Made by a program: the position numbers and the translations under genes. From Jeotgalicoccus meleagridis (lineage in GTDB: Bacteria; Bacillota; Bacilli; Staphylococcales; Salinicoccaceae): 64,000 bases of DNA. The notes below the pieces were generated by a model that was not told the origin of the DNA, made no database searches, and saw only the letters and a program-made list of their open reading frames with translations. Every line of letters begins with the position of its first letter. Position 1 is the first letter of the stretch. Positions 42,411-52,118 of this stretch are shown here, one piece after another. The DNA is taken from positions 1 through 64,000 of the forward strand of contig NZ_CAJEWD010000008.1 in the NCBI RefSeq assembly GCF_903994045.1, in the 5' to 3' direction.

Positions 42411-44216
42411 ATGACGGAATTGAAACACAGATCAGAAGTTGAAGAAAAGTACACATGGGATTTAACACCTTTATTTAAGGATGATGACTCTTGTGTTAAA
42501 GCCATTGAAGGTGTCAAGGTGGATGTTACTGCCTTTCAAGATAAACACCAAGGCAATATTGAAACTGTAGAACAAGCAGTACTTGCAATTGATGACTACC
42601 GTGCAATTTTAGAAGAACTTGTCTTAATTGGTACATATTCTAATTTAAGATTATCTGCAGATAGAAGTGATGAGGCAGCTCAGAAATTAGGCGCCTTAAC
42701 AGGTAGCTTACAAACAGAAGTCAGTACTAAAACTAGCTTTTTAACAAGTGAGCTATTAGATAAGGATGAAGACTTCTTAAACGCTATTGGTGAAGCAAAA
42801 GCAGACTATGCTCATTTTGTGGAAGATTTACTACGCTCTAAGCCTTATCAACTAGAACCAAATGTAGAAAAAGCACTCGCTGCATTTTCTTCTGTTTTCA
42901 AAGGGCCATATGATCTTTATCAAAAAACTAAGCTTTTAGACATTGATTTTGGTAGCTTTACTGTAGATGGTAAAGAATACGCCCTATCCTACCTTGCTTT
43001 TGAAGGTGGTTTAGAATCCAATCCAGATAAGTATGTTAGACGAACTGCTTTTAAACAATTCTCGGATTCTTTAAGAAAATACCAAGAAACAACAGCAGGC
43101 ACTTATGATATTCATCTCAAGCAAGAAAAAGCAGAAGCGGATTTAAGAGGTTTTGATTCAGTCATTGATTATCTCTTACATGGTCAAAAAGTAGACCGTG
43201 AGTTATACGATAGACAGATTGATACGATTACAGAACAATTAGCACCACACATGAGACGCTATGCGAAATTGTTGAAAAAAGAGCATGGTCTAGAGCAAAT
43301 GAAATATGAAGATTTAAAAATTCCACTAGATCCGGACTCAGAGCCTGAAATTAGCGTGGAAGAATCACGTAAATATATTTTAGATGCACTCGGTATAATG
43401 GGAGAAGATTATACGGACATGATTAACCGTGCCTTTGATGAGAGATGGATTGATTTTGTACAGAATAAAGGGAAATCGACTGGTGCCTTTTGTTCAAGTC
43501 CATACGGTTCTCACCCATTTGTCTTAATCTCTTGGTCATCCTTAATGGAAGAAGTATTTGTACTAGCCCATGAATTAGGACATGCTGGTCATTTTTATAA
43601 TGCCAACCGTTCACAAAATATCTTTGATGCCCGTCCATCTATGTACTTTATCGAAGCACCGAGTACCATGAACGAAATGTTAATGGCAAATCATCTCTTA
43701 GAAAACTCTAAAGACCCTGCCTTTAAACGTTGGGTAATCAGTTCAATTATTTCAAGAACGTATTACCACAACTTTGTTACTCACCTACTAGAAGCCGCTT
43801 ATCAAAGAGAAGTTTATAAACTCGTTGATAACTATGAGACAGTCACAGCATCTGCTTTAAACAAAATTAAGCGAGATGTGATTGAAAAATTCTGGGGAGA
43901 CGACGTTGAGATTACTGAAGGTGCTGAGTTAACATGGATGCGTCAACCGCATTATTACATGGGACTTTATCCTTACACTTACTCAGCAGGCTTAACGATT
44001 GCGACAGAAATGTCACAACGTATTTTAAATGAAGGACAACCAGCCATTGATGACTGGTTAAACGTTCTAAAAACTGGTGGTAAAGAAAATCCAGTAGAAT
44101 TAGCTAATATGGCAGGCATTGACATTACAACAAGTCAGCCATTAGAGAATACAATTGCTTATATCGGCGAACTTGTCGATCAATTAGAAGCATTAACAGA
44201 AGAGCTCGATAAATAA
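42411..44216 (+). CDS. pepF: Oligoendopeptidase F
   Basis: Cytosolic zinc metallopeptidase of family M3B that cleaves short peptides. The 601-residue length is typical. The zinc motif HELGH is in VLAHELGHAGHFYN near residue 386, with the third ligand Glu in FIEAPSTMNEMLM near residue 412. The N-terminal EEKYTWDLTPLF start is characteristic of PepF. The gene occupies the Staphylococcus position, upstream of cvfB and the lysine genes. AGGGAGATG precedes the start. A terminator and then a 41-bp repeat array follow. Confidence 0.96.
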   Translation: MTELKHRSEVEEKYTWDLTPLFKDDDSCVKAIEGVKVDVTAFQDKHQGNIETVEQAVLAIDDYRAILEELVLIGTYSNLRLSADRSDEAAQKLGALTGSLQTEVSTKTSFLTSELLDKDEDFLNAIGEAKADYAHFVEDLLRSKPYQLEPNVEKALAAFSSVFKGPYDLYQKTKLLDIDFGSFTVDGKEYALSYLAFEGGLESNPDKYVRRTAFKQFSDSLRKYQETTAGTYDIHLKQEKAEADLRGFDSVIDYLLHGQKVDRELYDRQIDTITEQLAPHMRRYAKLLKKEHGLEQMKYEDLKIPLDPDSEPEISVEESRKYILDALGIMGEDYTDMINRAFDERWIDFVQNKGKSTGAFCSSPYGSHPFVLISWSSLMEEVFVLAHELGHAGHFYNANRSQNIFDARPSMYFIEAPSTMNEMLMANHLLENSKDPAFKRWVISSIISRTYYHNFVTHLLEAAYQREVYKLVDNYETVTASALNKIKRDVIEKFWGDDVEITEGAELTWMRQPHYYMGLYPYTYSAGLTIATEMSQRILNEGQPAIDDWLNVLKTGGKENPVELANMAGIDITTSQPLENTIAYIGELVDQLEALTEELDK

Positions 44217-44219
44217 AAT

Positions 44220-44263
44220 GAAAAGCCATGAATCCTATTGTTAGAGGGGTTCATGGCTTTTTT
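44220..44263 (+). terminator. Terminator after pepF
   Basis: AAAAGCCATGAA pairs with TTCATGGCTTTT, then further T, directly after the stop codon. Confidence 0.88.
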
Positions 44264-44279
44264 GATGAATGATTTATCG

Positions 44280-44600
44280 GACGTCGTCAAAACTTCGATG
44301 TCTGATATATCACTTTATCGGACGTCACACAAACAGCTTTGCGCGCCATCGAGAAATTGACGACGTCACACAAACGGATTTGCGCGCCATCGAAGAAATG
44401 ACGACGTCACACAAACGGATTTGCGCGCCATCGAGAAATTGACGACGTCACACAAACAGCTTTGCGCGCCATCGAAGAAATGACGACGTCACACAAACAG
44501 CTTTGCGCGCCATCGAGAAATTGACGACATCACACAAACGGATTTGCGCACCACCCGAGCAAGGAACGACGTCACACAAACAAAAATACGCGCCTTCGTC
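44280..44600. repeat. 41-bp tandem repeats between pepF and cvfB
   Basis: Repeats of GACGTCACACAAAC with GCGCGCCATCGA follow one another at 44321, 44362, 44403, 44444, 44485 and 44526, each exactly 41 bp apart. A seventh partial copy starts at 44568, and a degenerate copy starts one period earlier, at 44280. Units contain the palindromic pieces TGACGACGTCA and GCGCGC and are much richer in GC than the flanks. The units come in two alternating subtypes (CAGCTTTG and CGGATTTG). A leftward frame through the array has repeated LCDVV codons but no ribosome-binding site, so I do not call it a gene. Confidence 0.92.
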
Positions 44601-44635
44601 ACACGGACGACGGCACGCATTATCAAAATTCATAT

Positions 44636-45520
44636 CTATTCTGATTTATTTTCTTTTAAATGAACCTTGCCATTAACGAATTCGACTCGGCCTTCTTTTA
44701 AGAGACCACCGAGGGCACGTTTGAACTGGCCTTTTGATAGGTTGAAAGTTTTTTTAATGTCTTCTGGATCACTTTTATCGTTAAATTCCATCATGTCGCC
44801 ATGCATTTGCATATATTCAACGAGACGCTCTCCGTCTGTTCCTAAACGTTTATAGGCTTTTTCTAAAAATGAACCGTTGACTTCGCCTTTGTCATTAATG
44901 CCAATCAATCGGAATGAGACTTCTTGACCGAGACGGGGCTCAGCTTCTCTTTCTGATTCATGGACAAAGACTTTATAACCATCTTCTGAAATTAAGAAAG
45001 TTCCGATTCTCAACAGGCGGTATGGACGGCCTTTCATCCATTTATTGCCTAGCTCTTTATAGTCTTCTTGACTAAGGGGCTGGAATTTTTCTTCGACTTC
45101 AGTTTCTGTAATGAGACGACCGAATAATTGATCATCTGCTTCAACACGAATGGTCGCATAGACCATGTCGTCAACTGCTGGCCAGACGTTTTTCATACGT
45201 GGTAAATCTGTCCATGGGATTAAGATTTCTCTCGGAGAACCGATATCTAGATAAGCACCATCTCGGTTTACTTCAGCAACTCTTGCATAACCGAACTTAT
45301 CTGCTGTAATGGTCGGTATTTTTGGTGTCGCGAATAATTCTCCAGAACGGTTTGGGTAGATAAAGACCGGAATCTCTTCGTTAATTTCATATGTTTTACC
45401 ATCTTCAATTTCTGATGCGTTCATACGAATATACTTTTCGTCTTCAGTGACTAAGTGGTAAGTCGATCCTTCGATTTTAATTATTTTTAAAAATTGTACT
45501 GTACCTGAAATTTTTGTCAT
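44636..45520 (-). CDS. cvfB: S1-domain RNA-binding protein CvfB
   Basis: A 294-residue protein of the YitL/CvfB family, with S1-type RNA-binding domains and a C-terminal winged helix. The S1-like part includes GYARVAEVNRDGAYLDIGSP near residue 78, followed by REILIPWTDLP. The C-terminal part has DPEDIKKTFNLSKGQFKRAL near residue 253, followed by GGLLKEGRVEF. In S. aureus CvfB affects virulence gene expression and RNA turnover. It lies between pepF and the ABC-F gene, as in Staphylococcus. Confidence 0.93.
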   Translation of the reverse strand: MTKISGTVQFLKIIKIEGSTYHLVTEDEKYIRMNASEIEDGKTYEINEEIPVFIYPNRSGELFATPKIPTITADKFGYARVAEVNRDGAYLDIGSPREILIPWTDLPRMKNVWPAVDDMVYATIRVEADDQLFGRLITETEVEEKFQPLSQEDYKELGNKWMKGRPYRLLRIGTFLISEDGYKVFVHESEREAEPRLGQEVSFRLIGINDKGEVNGSFLEKAYKRLGTDGERLVEYMQMHGDMMEFNDKSDPEDIKKTFNLSKGQFKRALGGLLKEGRVEFVNGKVHLKENKSE

Positions 45521-45698
45521 AATGACTCCTCATTTATTATAAAATTGCTTGGATTTAGTCTGTTAAAAAATCATGTCTTAAGCTCATCGTATCATGTGTT
45601 CTCTAAGTTAACTATATTCCAATAATACCACATTTATGGTATCATCGCTTATGTATGTAAACTTTAGCGTAATGATTTGAATATAAAGGAGAATGCAC

Positions 45699-47300
45699 AT
45701 GCTGCAAGTAAGCGAAGTGAGTTTGAGATTCGGAGACAGAAAACTGTTTGAAGATGTCAATATTAAATTCACACCAGGTAACTGCTATGGCTTAATTGGT
45801 GCCAACGGCGCTGGGAAATCGACATTTTTAAAAGTTTTAACTGGTGAAGTTGAATCAGACGGACACGTAATTTTAGGACAAGATGAGCGCATGGCGTTCT
45901 TAAGACAGGATCACTTCGGCTACGAAGACACTCGAGTCCTAGATGTTGTTATGATGGGCCATGAAAAATTATGGTCTGTAATGAATGAAAAGAATGAAAT
46001 TTATATGAAACCTGATTTCTCAGATGAGGACGGCATTAGAGCTGCTGAACTTGAAGGGGAATTTGGTGAAATGGGTGGTTGGACTGCTGAAAGTGATGCA
46101 GAAACCCTACTCCACGGACTTGGAATTCCACATGAATTAGTCGATAAAAACATGTCAGAGCTTGATAATACACAAAAGGTAAAAGTCTTACTTGCTCAAA
46201 GTCTCTTTGGTAATCCTGACGTTTTACTTTTAGATGAACCGACCAACGGTTTAGATATTGAAGCGGTTCAGTGGTTAGAAGAGTTCTTAATCAACTTTGA
46301 AAACACAGTTATTGTCGTATCCCACGACAGACACTTCTTAAATAATGTGTGTACACATATTGCGGATCTCGACTTTGGTAAGATCCAAATTTATGTAGGT
46401 AACTACGATTTCTGGTATCAATCAAGCCAGATGGCCCTACAAATGGCTCAAGATCAAAACAAGAAAAAAGAAGAAAAGATTAAGGAGCTTAAAGATTTCG
46501 TAGCTCGTTTCTCTGCCAACGCTTCTAAATCAAAACAGGCAACTAGCCGTAAGAAAATGTTAGATAAGATTGAGCTAGAGGATATTAGACCGTCTTCACG
46601 TCGTTATCCATTTGTTAACTTCACTGCCGAAAGAGAAATCGGTAATGAATTACTACAAGTCGTAAATCTCAGTCACTCTATTGATGGGGAAAAAGTTTTA
46701 GACAATATATCATTTACACTACTTCCAAACAGCAAGACTATTTTAACGGGTGGTAGTGAACTCCAAAGAACGACACTCTTAAGAATCTTAGCTGGTGAAA
46801 TTACTCCGGATTCAGGAGAAGTACGTTGGGGTGTGACGACTTCACAAAGTTACTTCCCTAAAGATAACTCAGAGTACTTTGAAGGTGTCAACTTAAGCTT
46901 AGTTGAATGGTTACGTCAATATGCACCACCTGAAGAACAGACAGAAACTTTCTTACGTGGCTTTTTAGGTCGCATGCTCTTCTCTGGTGAAGAAGCTAAG
47001 AAAAAAGCAAGCGTCTTATCAGGGGGAGAAAAGGTACGTGCTATGTTATCTAAAATGATGTTATCTCAAGCGAACGTCATTCTTTTAGATGAACCGACTA
47101 ACCACTTAGACTTAGAAAGTATCACAGCGGTTAACGATGGTCTGAAGAAATTTAAAGGCTCAGTCATCTTTACATCTCATGACTTGGAGTTTATCAACAC
47201 GATTTCTAATACTGTTTTAGACTTAGATAATAATCAAGCCATCGTTAAAGAAATTGGTTACGAAGATTACCTAGTTGAAAAAGGAATTATTAAACAATAA
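45699..47300 (+). CDS. ABC-F family ATPase (YkpA-like)
   Basis: A 533-residue soluble protein with two ATP-binding cassettes and a linker (about 240-290), of the translation-associated ABC-F class; YkpA of B. subtilis is the closest I recall. The first P-loop is intact (GANGAGKST near residue 36), and the second cassette has an intact signature (LSGGEKVRAM near residue 441). The second P-loop is degenerate (GGSELQRTT) and the first signature reads LDNTQKVKV, so one of the two composite ATP sites is probably inactive. I start at ATG 45699, eight bases after AAAGGAG; ATG 45693 is too close. Confidence 0.9.
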   Translation: MLQVSEVSLRFGDRKLFEDVNIKFTPGNCYGLIGANGAGKSTFLKVLTGEVESDGHVILGQDERMAFLRQDHFGYEDTRVLDVVMMGHEKLWSVMNEKNEIYMKPDFSDEDGIRAAELEGEFGEMGGWTAESDAETLLHGLGIPHELVDKNMSELDNTQKVKVLLAQSLFGNPDVLLLDEPTNGLDIEAVQWLEEFLINFENTVIVVSHDRHFLNNVCTHIADLDFGKIQIYVGNYDFWYQSSQMALQMAQDQNKKKEEKIKELKDFVARFSANASKSKQATSRKKMLDKIELEDIRPSSRRYPFVNFTAEREIGNELLQVVNLSHSIDGEKVLDNISFTLLPNSKTILTGGSELQRTTLLRILAGEITPDSGEVRWGVTTSQSYFPKDNSEYFEGVNLSLVEWLRQYAPPEEQTETFLRGFLGRMLFSGEEAKKKASVLSGGEKVRAMLSKMMLSQANVILLDEPTNHLDLESITAVNDGLKKFKGSVIFTSHDLEFINTISNTVLDLDNNQAIVKEIGYEDYLVEKGIIKQ

Positions 47301-47370
47301 GAAGTTTCTGTTTACTTTGAATATTTCCTTATGTATAATGACATCTAACAGTAATTTAAAAACTAAATAT

Positions 47371-47588
47371 GATTGGATGAGGCGCATCGATCAATAGTAC
47401 TCTCTTACAGAACTTCTGCAAAGTGTATAGAGGAAAGGGTGAGATGCCGAAATGATTAGTTCATGCAGGAATTAGTCGTTGAATCTTTAGGTTAAGAGCT
47501 AGGGATTTGTCATTATTGTTTCGATAATGGAGTGCATCGCTTGTATATAAATTTAACAAGTCCGGTCACCCGGGCTTGTTTTTTTATT
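47371..47588 (+). promoter_or_regulatory. Lysine riboswitch (L-box) of the lysine operon
   Basis: The 326-base leader before asd has L-box landmarks: GATGAGGCGC at the 5' side, an AGTA loop, GAAAGGGTGAGATGCCGAAATGA in the middle (recognised by its AAAGGG and GCCGAA parts), and GAGTGCATCGC closing the first stem. An intrinsic terminator (AACAAGTCCGG with CCGGGCTTGTT, 47555-47580, then T7) follows. Lysine binding should favour the terminator and shut the operon. Confidence 0.88.
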
Positions 47589-47626
47589 TATCTATTTAGT
47601 TCAGAATATTCAGGAGGCAATGAGAT

Positions 47627-48601
47627 ATGAAATTAGCAATTGTAGGTGCCACAGGTGTTGTTGGTAGTAAGATGTTAGAAATGATTGACTACTATGAGAT
47701 TCCCTTTGACGATTTAGTTTTATTTTCATCAAAGCGCTCTAGCGGTAAAAAGATTGACTTTAAAGGTCAAACTTATACCGTAGAAGAACTCACTGAGGAT
47801 AAAACAGATGGTAACTTCGACTATGTCGTCATGAGCGCTGGTGGTTCAACAAGTGAAAAGTTCGCACCACTCTTTGAACAAAATGGTGCAATTGTCATTG
47901 ATAACTCAAGCTTTTGGAGAATGCATGATGATATTGATTTGATTGTCCCTGAAATTAATCAACCGAGTTTGAAGAGAAAAATTATTGCCAATCCTAACTG
48001 TTCAACCATTCAGTCAGTGATTGCTCTAAGTCCCCTTCACGATAAGTTCGGAGTGGACCGCGTACACTATGCGACATATCAATCTGTTTCTGGTTCAGGT
48101 GCAGGCGGTATTCGTGACTTAGAGGAAGGTGCAAAGGGTGAAGCACCAACGACTTATCCAAAGCCAATTTATAATAATGTCATTCCTCAAATTGACGTTT
48201 TCTTAGATGATGGTTATACAAAAGAAGAAGTCAAAATGATTGATGAAACAAAGAAAATTTTAGATAACGATGATATTAAAGTGACGGCAACATGTGTTAG
48301 AGTACCTGTTATTTCAAGTCACAGCGTACAGATTAACGTCACTCTAAAAAAAGAAACAAGTGAAGAAGAAGTTAGAGAAACATTTAAACAGTTTGATCAC
48401 ATTGTCGTTATGGATGACGTTCAAAGTGGTGTGTATCCAACGCCGTATGAAGCAACAGATCAACACAAAATATATGTTGGACGAATTCGCAAAGACCCTA
48501 CTTTAGAAAATACTTTCCACGTTTGGTGTGTCGGAGATAACTTACTTAAAGGTGCAGCACAGAATACAGTGCAGATTCTTAAATCACTGATTGATAATTA
48601 A
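47627..48601 (+). CDS. asd: Aspartate-semialdehyde dehydrogenase
   Basis: Reduces aspartyl phosphate to aspartate semialdehyde with NADPH. The 324-residue protein has the dinucleotide-binding start AIVGATGVVGSKML and the catalytic Cys in NPNCSTIQ near residue 125. AGGAGG precedes the ATG. It is the first gene behind the L-box. In Staphylococcus, lysC (aspartokinase) comes first in this operon; here it is missing, so that step must be encoded elsewhere. Confidence 0.97.
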   Translation: MKLAIVGATGVVGSKMLEMIDYYEIPFDDLVLFSSKRSSGKKIDFKGQTYTVEELTEDKTDGNFDYVVMSAGGSTSEKFAPLFEQNGAIVIDNSSFWRMHDDIDLIVPEINQPSLKRKIIANPNCSTIQSVIALSPLHDKFGVDRVHYATYQSVSGSGAGGIRDLEEGAKGEAPTTYPKPIYNNVIPQIDVFLDDGYTKEEVKMIDETKKILDNDDIKVTATCVRVPVISSHSVQINVTLKKETSEEEVRETFKQFDHIVVMDDVQSGVYPTPYEATDQHKIYVGRIRKDPTLENTFHVWCVGDNLLKGAAQNTVQILKSLIDN

Positions 48602-48617
48602 TAAGGAGCGGATTAAT

Positions 48618-49508
48618 ATGACCCGAATTTTTGAAGGTATTGGTGTGGCCATGACCACCCCATTTACAAATAACCAAATTGACCTTGACGCATTTAAAAA
48701 TCACCTTGAGTTTTTAATAGAAAATAATGTCCAAAGTTTAATTATCAACGGTACAACTGGTGAGTCACCAACCTTATCTGAAGATGAAATCAAAACACTT
48801 TTAACCACTGCGATTGAGACTGTTAATGGTCGTGTACCAGTCATTGCAGGTACGGGAACTAACTCAACTCATCAATCCATTGCCCTATCACAATTTGCTG
48901 AAGAAGCTGGGGCTGATGCTGTTATGCTCATTACACCTTATTACAACAAGTCCAATCAAAAAGGTTTAGTGGCTCACTTTACAGCAATTGCAGATAGTAT
49001 CAAACTTCCAATTGTCTTATACAATGTGCCATCACGTACTAATCTTTCAATTGAGCCTGAAACTATTTTAGAACTAAGTCAACATCCTAATATTGTGGCT
49101 TTAAAAGATGCGGTTGGCGACTTAAACTACACGATAAAAGTCTTAAATCTAGTGGATGACAACTTTACCTTATATTCTGGTAATGATGATAACTTCACTG
49201 ATTTTACTGCCCTTGGTGGTAAAGGATTAATCTCAGTTGTCGGTAATGTCATTCCTAAAGAATTACAAGAAGTTTATGAATTACAATCTTCAGGTCATTC
49301 AACGACTGCACGTGAACGCTTTAGTGATTTGATGCCAGTCATCAATGCGGTCCAAGTCGATGTTAACCCGATTCCTGTCAAAGCGATTACTGCTTCACTT
49401 GGCTTTGGGAACTATGAACTCAGACTGCCCCTACTCGCTTTAGATGAAGATGTGAGACAAAGTATTGTCACAGTTTATGAAAACTTTAAAGCTGGTGTCA
49501 GAGTATGA
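48618..49508 (+). CDS. dapA: 4-hydroxy-tetrahydrodipicolinate synthase
   Basis: Condenses pyruvate with aspartate semialdehyde. The 296-residue TIM barrel shows [13 protein letters not shown] near residue 45, [14 protein letters not shown] near residue 136 and the Schiff-base Lys in [10 protein letters not shown] near residue 164. I start at ATG 48618 ([12 protein letters not shown]), behind AAGGAGCG; the ATG-type start at 48591 lies inside asd. Its stop overlaps the dapB start (ATGA). Confidence 0.97.
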   Translation: MTRIFEGIGVAMTTPFTNNQIDLDAFKNHLEFLIENNVQSLIINGTTGESPTLSEDEIKTLLTTAIETVNGRVPVIAGTGTNSTHQSIALSQFAEEAGADAVMLITPYYNKSNQKGLVAHFTAIADSIKLPIVLYNVPSRTNLSIEPETILELSQHPNIVALKDAVGDLNYTIKVLNLVDDNFTLYSGNDDNFTDFTALGGKGLISVVGNVIPKELQEVYELQSSGHSTTARERFSDLMPVINAVQVDVNPIPVKAITASLGFGNYELRLPLLALDEDVRQSIVTVYENFKAGVRV

Positions 49509-50218
49509 GGATTCTCTTAATTGGCTATGGGACTATGAATCAGATTGTCGCAAGATTAGCAGAAGATGCGGGTCATGAAGTTATCGGAGTCATCTCTTCT
49601 TCAACAGACGCTTATCCAGTCTATCAACATATAGATGATGCTAAAGCGGATGTTGCGATCGATTTCTCTAATCCAGAACGATTGATTCCCTTAATTTCTG
49701 AAGACTTTAAAACACCAATAGTTGTGGCGACAACTGGTAAAAAAGAAGAAATTGTTGAGCTGTTAAAAGCACGTAGTCAAACAGCACCTGTTTTCTTCTC
49801 TAGCAATATGAGCTACGGGGTTCATGTTTTAAACAAGCTCTTAAAAAATGCCCTAGAACAGTTACAAGATTACGATCTTGAACTGATTGAACGCCACCAC
49901 AACAAAAAGGTAGACGCTCCAAGTGGGACACTAGTTAAACTCTTAGATACTGCCTTAGAAGAAAGAACGGACAGTTATCCAGTCTATGATCGCTCTAAGC
50001 TGAGCCATGCTAGAAAGCCTGAAGAGATTGGTGTTTCTGCTATTAGAGGTGGTACCATTGTTGGAGAGCACGATGCAATTTTCGCAGGCCACGATGAAGT
50101 GATAGAATTAAAACATATCGCTCAATCAAAAGATATTTTCGCCAATGGTGCTATTAAGGCAGCAGAGGCACTCATTAAAAAAGAAAACGGATATTACGAT
50201 TATAATAACTTACTTTAA
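49505..50218 (+). CDS. dapB: 4-hydroxy-tetrahydrodipicolinate reductase
   Basis: NAD(P)H-dependent second step of the diaminopimelate branch. The 237 residues begin [20 protein letters not shown]; the cofactor loop is GYGTMN. The catalytic block [17 protein letters not shown] near residue 125 holds the proton-donor His pair and the substrate-binding Lys. It is short, like the Staphylococcus enzyme. It overlaps dapA by four bases. Confidence 0.97.
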   Translation: MRILLIGYGTMNQIVARLAEDAGHEVIGVISSSTDAYPVYQHIDDAKADVAIDFSNPERLIPLISEDFKTPIVVATTGKKEEIVELLKARSQTAPVFFSSNMSYGVHVLNKLLKNALEQLQDYDLELIERHHNKKVDAPSGTLVKLLDTALEERTDSYPVYDRSKLSHARKPEEIGVSAIRGGTIVGEHDAIFAGHDEVIELKHIAQSKDIFANGAIKAAEALIKKENGYYDYNNLL

Positions 50219-50233
50219 AGGAGAACTTTACAC

Positions 50234-50947
50234 ATGGAGAAATTTACAGCAGAAGAACTTATTAATTACATTTCAGAGGCAGAAAAAGAAACACCCTTAA
50301 AAATATATATCAATGGGGACTTCTCTGAAGTCACATTTGATGAGTCCTTTAAAGTATTTGGGACAAATGATTCTAAAACAGTATTTGCTGATGCAAGAGA
50401 CTGGCAAGCATTTTATCCTACAATTGAAGATAAAATTACTGATATTGTCGTTGAACAAGATCGTCGTAATTCAGCAATTCCATTAATGGATTTAACAAAT
50501 ACCAATGCACGTATTGAGCCAGGTGCTTTCATTCGTGAACATGCAGTGATTGAAGACGGTGCAGTCGTTATGATGGGTGCGTCTATTAATATCGGTGCCA
50601 TTGTAGGAGAAGGTACTATGATTGATATGAACGCTGTTCTAGGAGGTCGTGCAACAACTGGTAAAAATGTTCACGTTGGTGCGGGTGCAGTCCTAGCAGG
50701 TGTCATTGAACCCCCAAGTGCCTCCCCTGTTGTCATTGAAGACGACGTACTTATCGGTGCCAACGCAGTCATCTTAGAAGGTGTTAGAGTTGGTAAAGGA
50801 TCTATTGTTGCTGCTGGTGCTATTGTGACAGAAGATGTGCCTGCAGGTTCTGTTGTGGCAGGTACACCAGCTAGAGTCATTAAACAAGCAAGTGAAGTAA
50901 CAGATTCTAAAAAAGAAATTGTTCAAGCATTAAGAAAGTTGAAATAA
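50234..50947 (+). CDS. dapD: Tetrahydrodipicolinate N-acetyltransferase
   Basis: Acetylates tetrahydrodipicolinate, placing the operon in the acetylated-intermediate route. The 237-residue protein ends in a left-handed beta-helix of hexapeptide repeats ([20 protein letters not shown] near residue 118, [20 protein letters not shown] near residue 171). It is the DapH/DapD type of Bacillales, with the N-terminal [15 protein letters not shown] segment. A GGAGAAC site lies ten bases upstream. It is followed by the matching deacetylase. Confidence 0.96.
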   Translation: MEKFTAEELINYISEAEKETPLKIYINGDFSEVTFDESFKVFGTNDSKTVFADARDWQAFYPTIEDKITDIVVEQDRRNSAIPLMDLTNTNARIEPGAFIREHAVIEDGAVVMMGASINIGAIVGEGTMIDMNAVLGGRATTGKNVHVGAGAVLAGVIEPPSASPVVIEDDVLIGANAVILEGVRVGKGSIVAAGAIVTEDVPAGSVVAGTPARVIKQASEVTDSKKEIVQALRKLK

Positions 50948-50948
50948 G

Positions 50949-52100
50949 ATGACAAGTAATGTAAAAGAAGAACTTGAATTTGTAGTTAAACATAGAAGAC
51001 ATCTTCATCAACACCCTGAACTGAGCATGGAGGAATTCGAGACGACAAATTATATTATTAGTGTCTTAGAATCCCTTGATGTCCCCTACTATCGTGTTCT
51101 AGATACTGGCGTTATTGCTGAGTTAAAAGGGTCTTCTGATAAAATTCTCGGTTTCAGAGCGGATATCGATGCGCTACCGATCCAAGAAGAAAATGATGTC
51201 TCATATAAGAGTCAAGTGAAAAATGTAATGCATGCGTGTGGCCATGATGGTCACACGACTGCACTTTTATTATTTATTAAGCGTCTCAAGACTTTATCTG
51301 AACAAGGACAGTTAAAACATAACTGTGTCTTTATCTTCCAACCGAGTGAAGAAAGTAATGCTGGTGCGAATCTTTTAATTAATGCTTGGGATAATCGACC
51401 GGATTTTGATGCGATTTTTGGTATTCATTTAATGCCAGATGAAGCTGAAGGGACTGCGCATTATAAGGATGAAGAATTAACGGCGAGCGCCAATGAGTTT
51501 CACTTTTTCGTTGAGGGTACCTCCAGTCATGTTGCTCAAAAACACCAAGGGAAATCAGCACTTGAAGCGATTATAAAAATTGCCTCTGAAGTTGCGACCA
51601 TTCAACAGTTCCATCTAGATGGACTAAATAGAAATATCGTCCATATGGGTGAAATGTCAGCTGGAGAAGCGATTAATACCGTGCCAAGTTCAGCAGAACT
51701 AAGAGGCACCATCCGAACTTATGAGGAAGAAGATCTTGCAATTATTAAGACGACCATGGCTAAAATAAAAGAAACAGCAGAGTTACTGTATGGTGTCACA
51801 GTGAGGCTAGAATACAATAGTGGTTACCCTGCAGTGAGAAACAATGGTGAACTTAAAACGCTCGTTGAAACATCTTTAAAAGATGCGGGACTTGAAGCTC
51901 ATGAAAAAGATAAACCTTATCTCTTCGGTGAAGATTTTTCTTTCTACTCTACTATTGCACCAACTTATTTTGTCTTTATGGGGTCTAGAAATATTGACCA
52001 AGGATTTTTAACCGGCCTACACACAAATACTTTTAACTTTGATGAGAAAGTCTTGATTAAGGTCGCCGATTACTATCAAGCAATTTTAAATAACTACTAG
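50949..52100 (+). CDS. dapL: N-acetyldiaminopimelate deacetylase
   Basis: M20-family amidohydrolase that removes the acetyl group after transamination. The 383 residues show HRRHLHQHPELSMEEFETT near residue 15, the metal-binding stretch MHACGHDGHTTALL near residue 93, and QPSEESNAGANLLI near residue 133, with the catalytic Glu pair. It begins one base after the dapD stop. In S. aureus the same position is held by a gene often named hipO. Naming of this step varies between databases. Confidence 0.92.
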   Translation: MTSNVKEELEFVVKHRRHLHQHPELSMEEFETTNYIISVLESLDVPYYRVLDTGVIAELKGSSDKILGFRADIDALPIQEENDVSYKSQVKNVMHACGHDGHTTALLLFIKRLKTLSEQGQLKHNCVFIFQPSEESNAGANLLINAWDNRPDFDAIFGIHLMPDEAEGTAHYKDEELTASANEFHFFVEGTSSHVAQKHQGKSALEAIIKIASEVATIQQFHLDGLNRNIVHMGEMSAGEAINTVPSSAELRGTIRTYEEEDLAIIKTTMAKIKETAELLYGVTVRLEYNSGYPAVRNNGELKTLVETSLKDAGLEAHEKDKPYLFGEDFSFYSTIAPTYFVFMGSRNIDQGFLTGLHTNTFNFDEKVLIKVADYYQAILNNY

Positions 52101-52118
52101 AAGTCAGGAGTGTCAAAT

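Noticed and set aside
44321-44600. Possible CRISPR array
   Set aside because: The units are contiguous tandem copies with no unique spacers, and no cas genes are near. The same holds for 5431-5635 and 55909-56265.
44448-44633. Leftward open frame with repeated LCDVV codons
   Set aside because: It is an open frame through the 41-bp repeat array. There is no ribosome-binding site, and the repeated codons follow from the DNA repeat.
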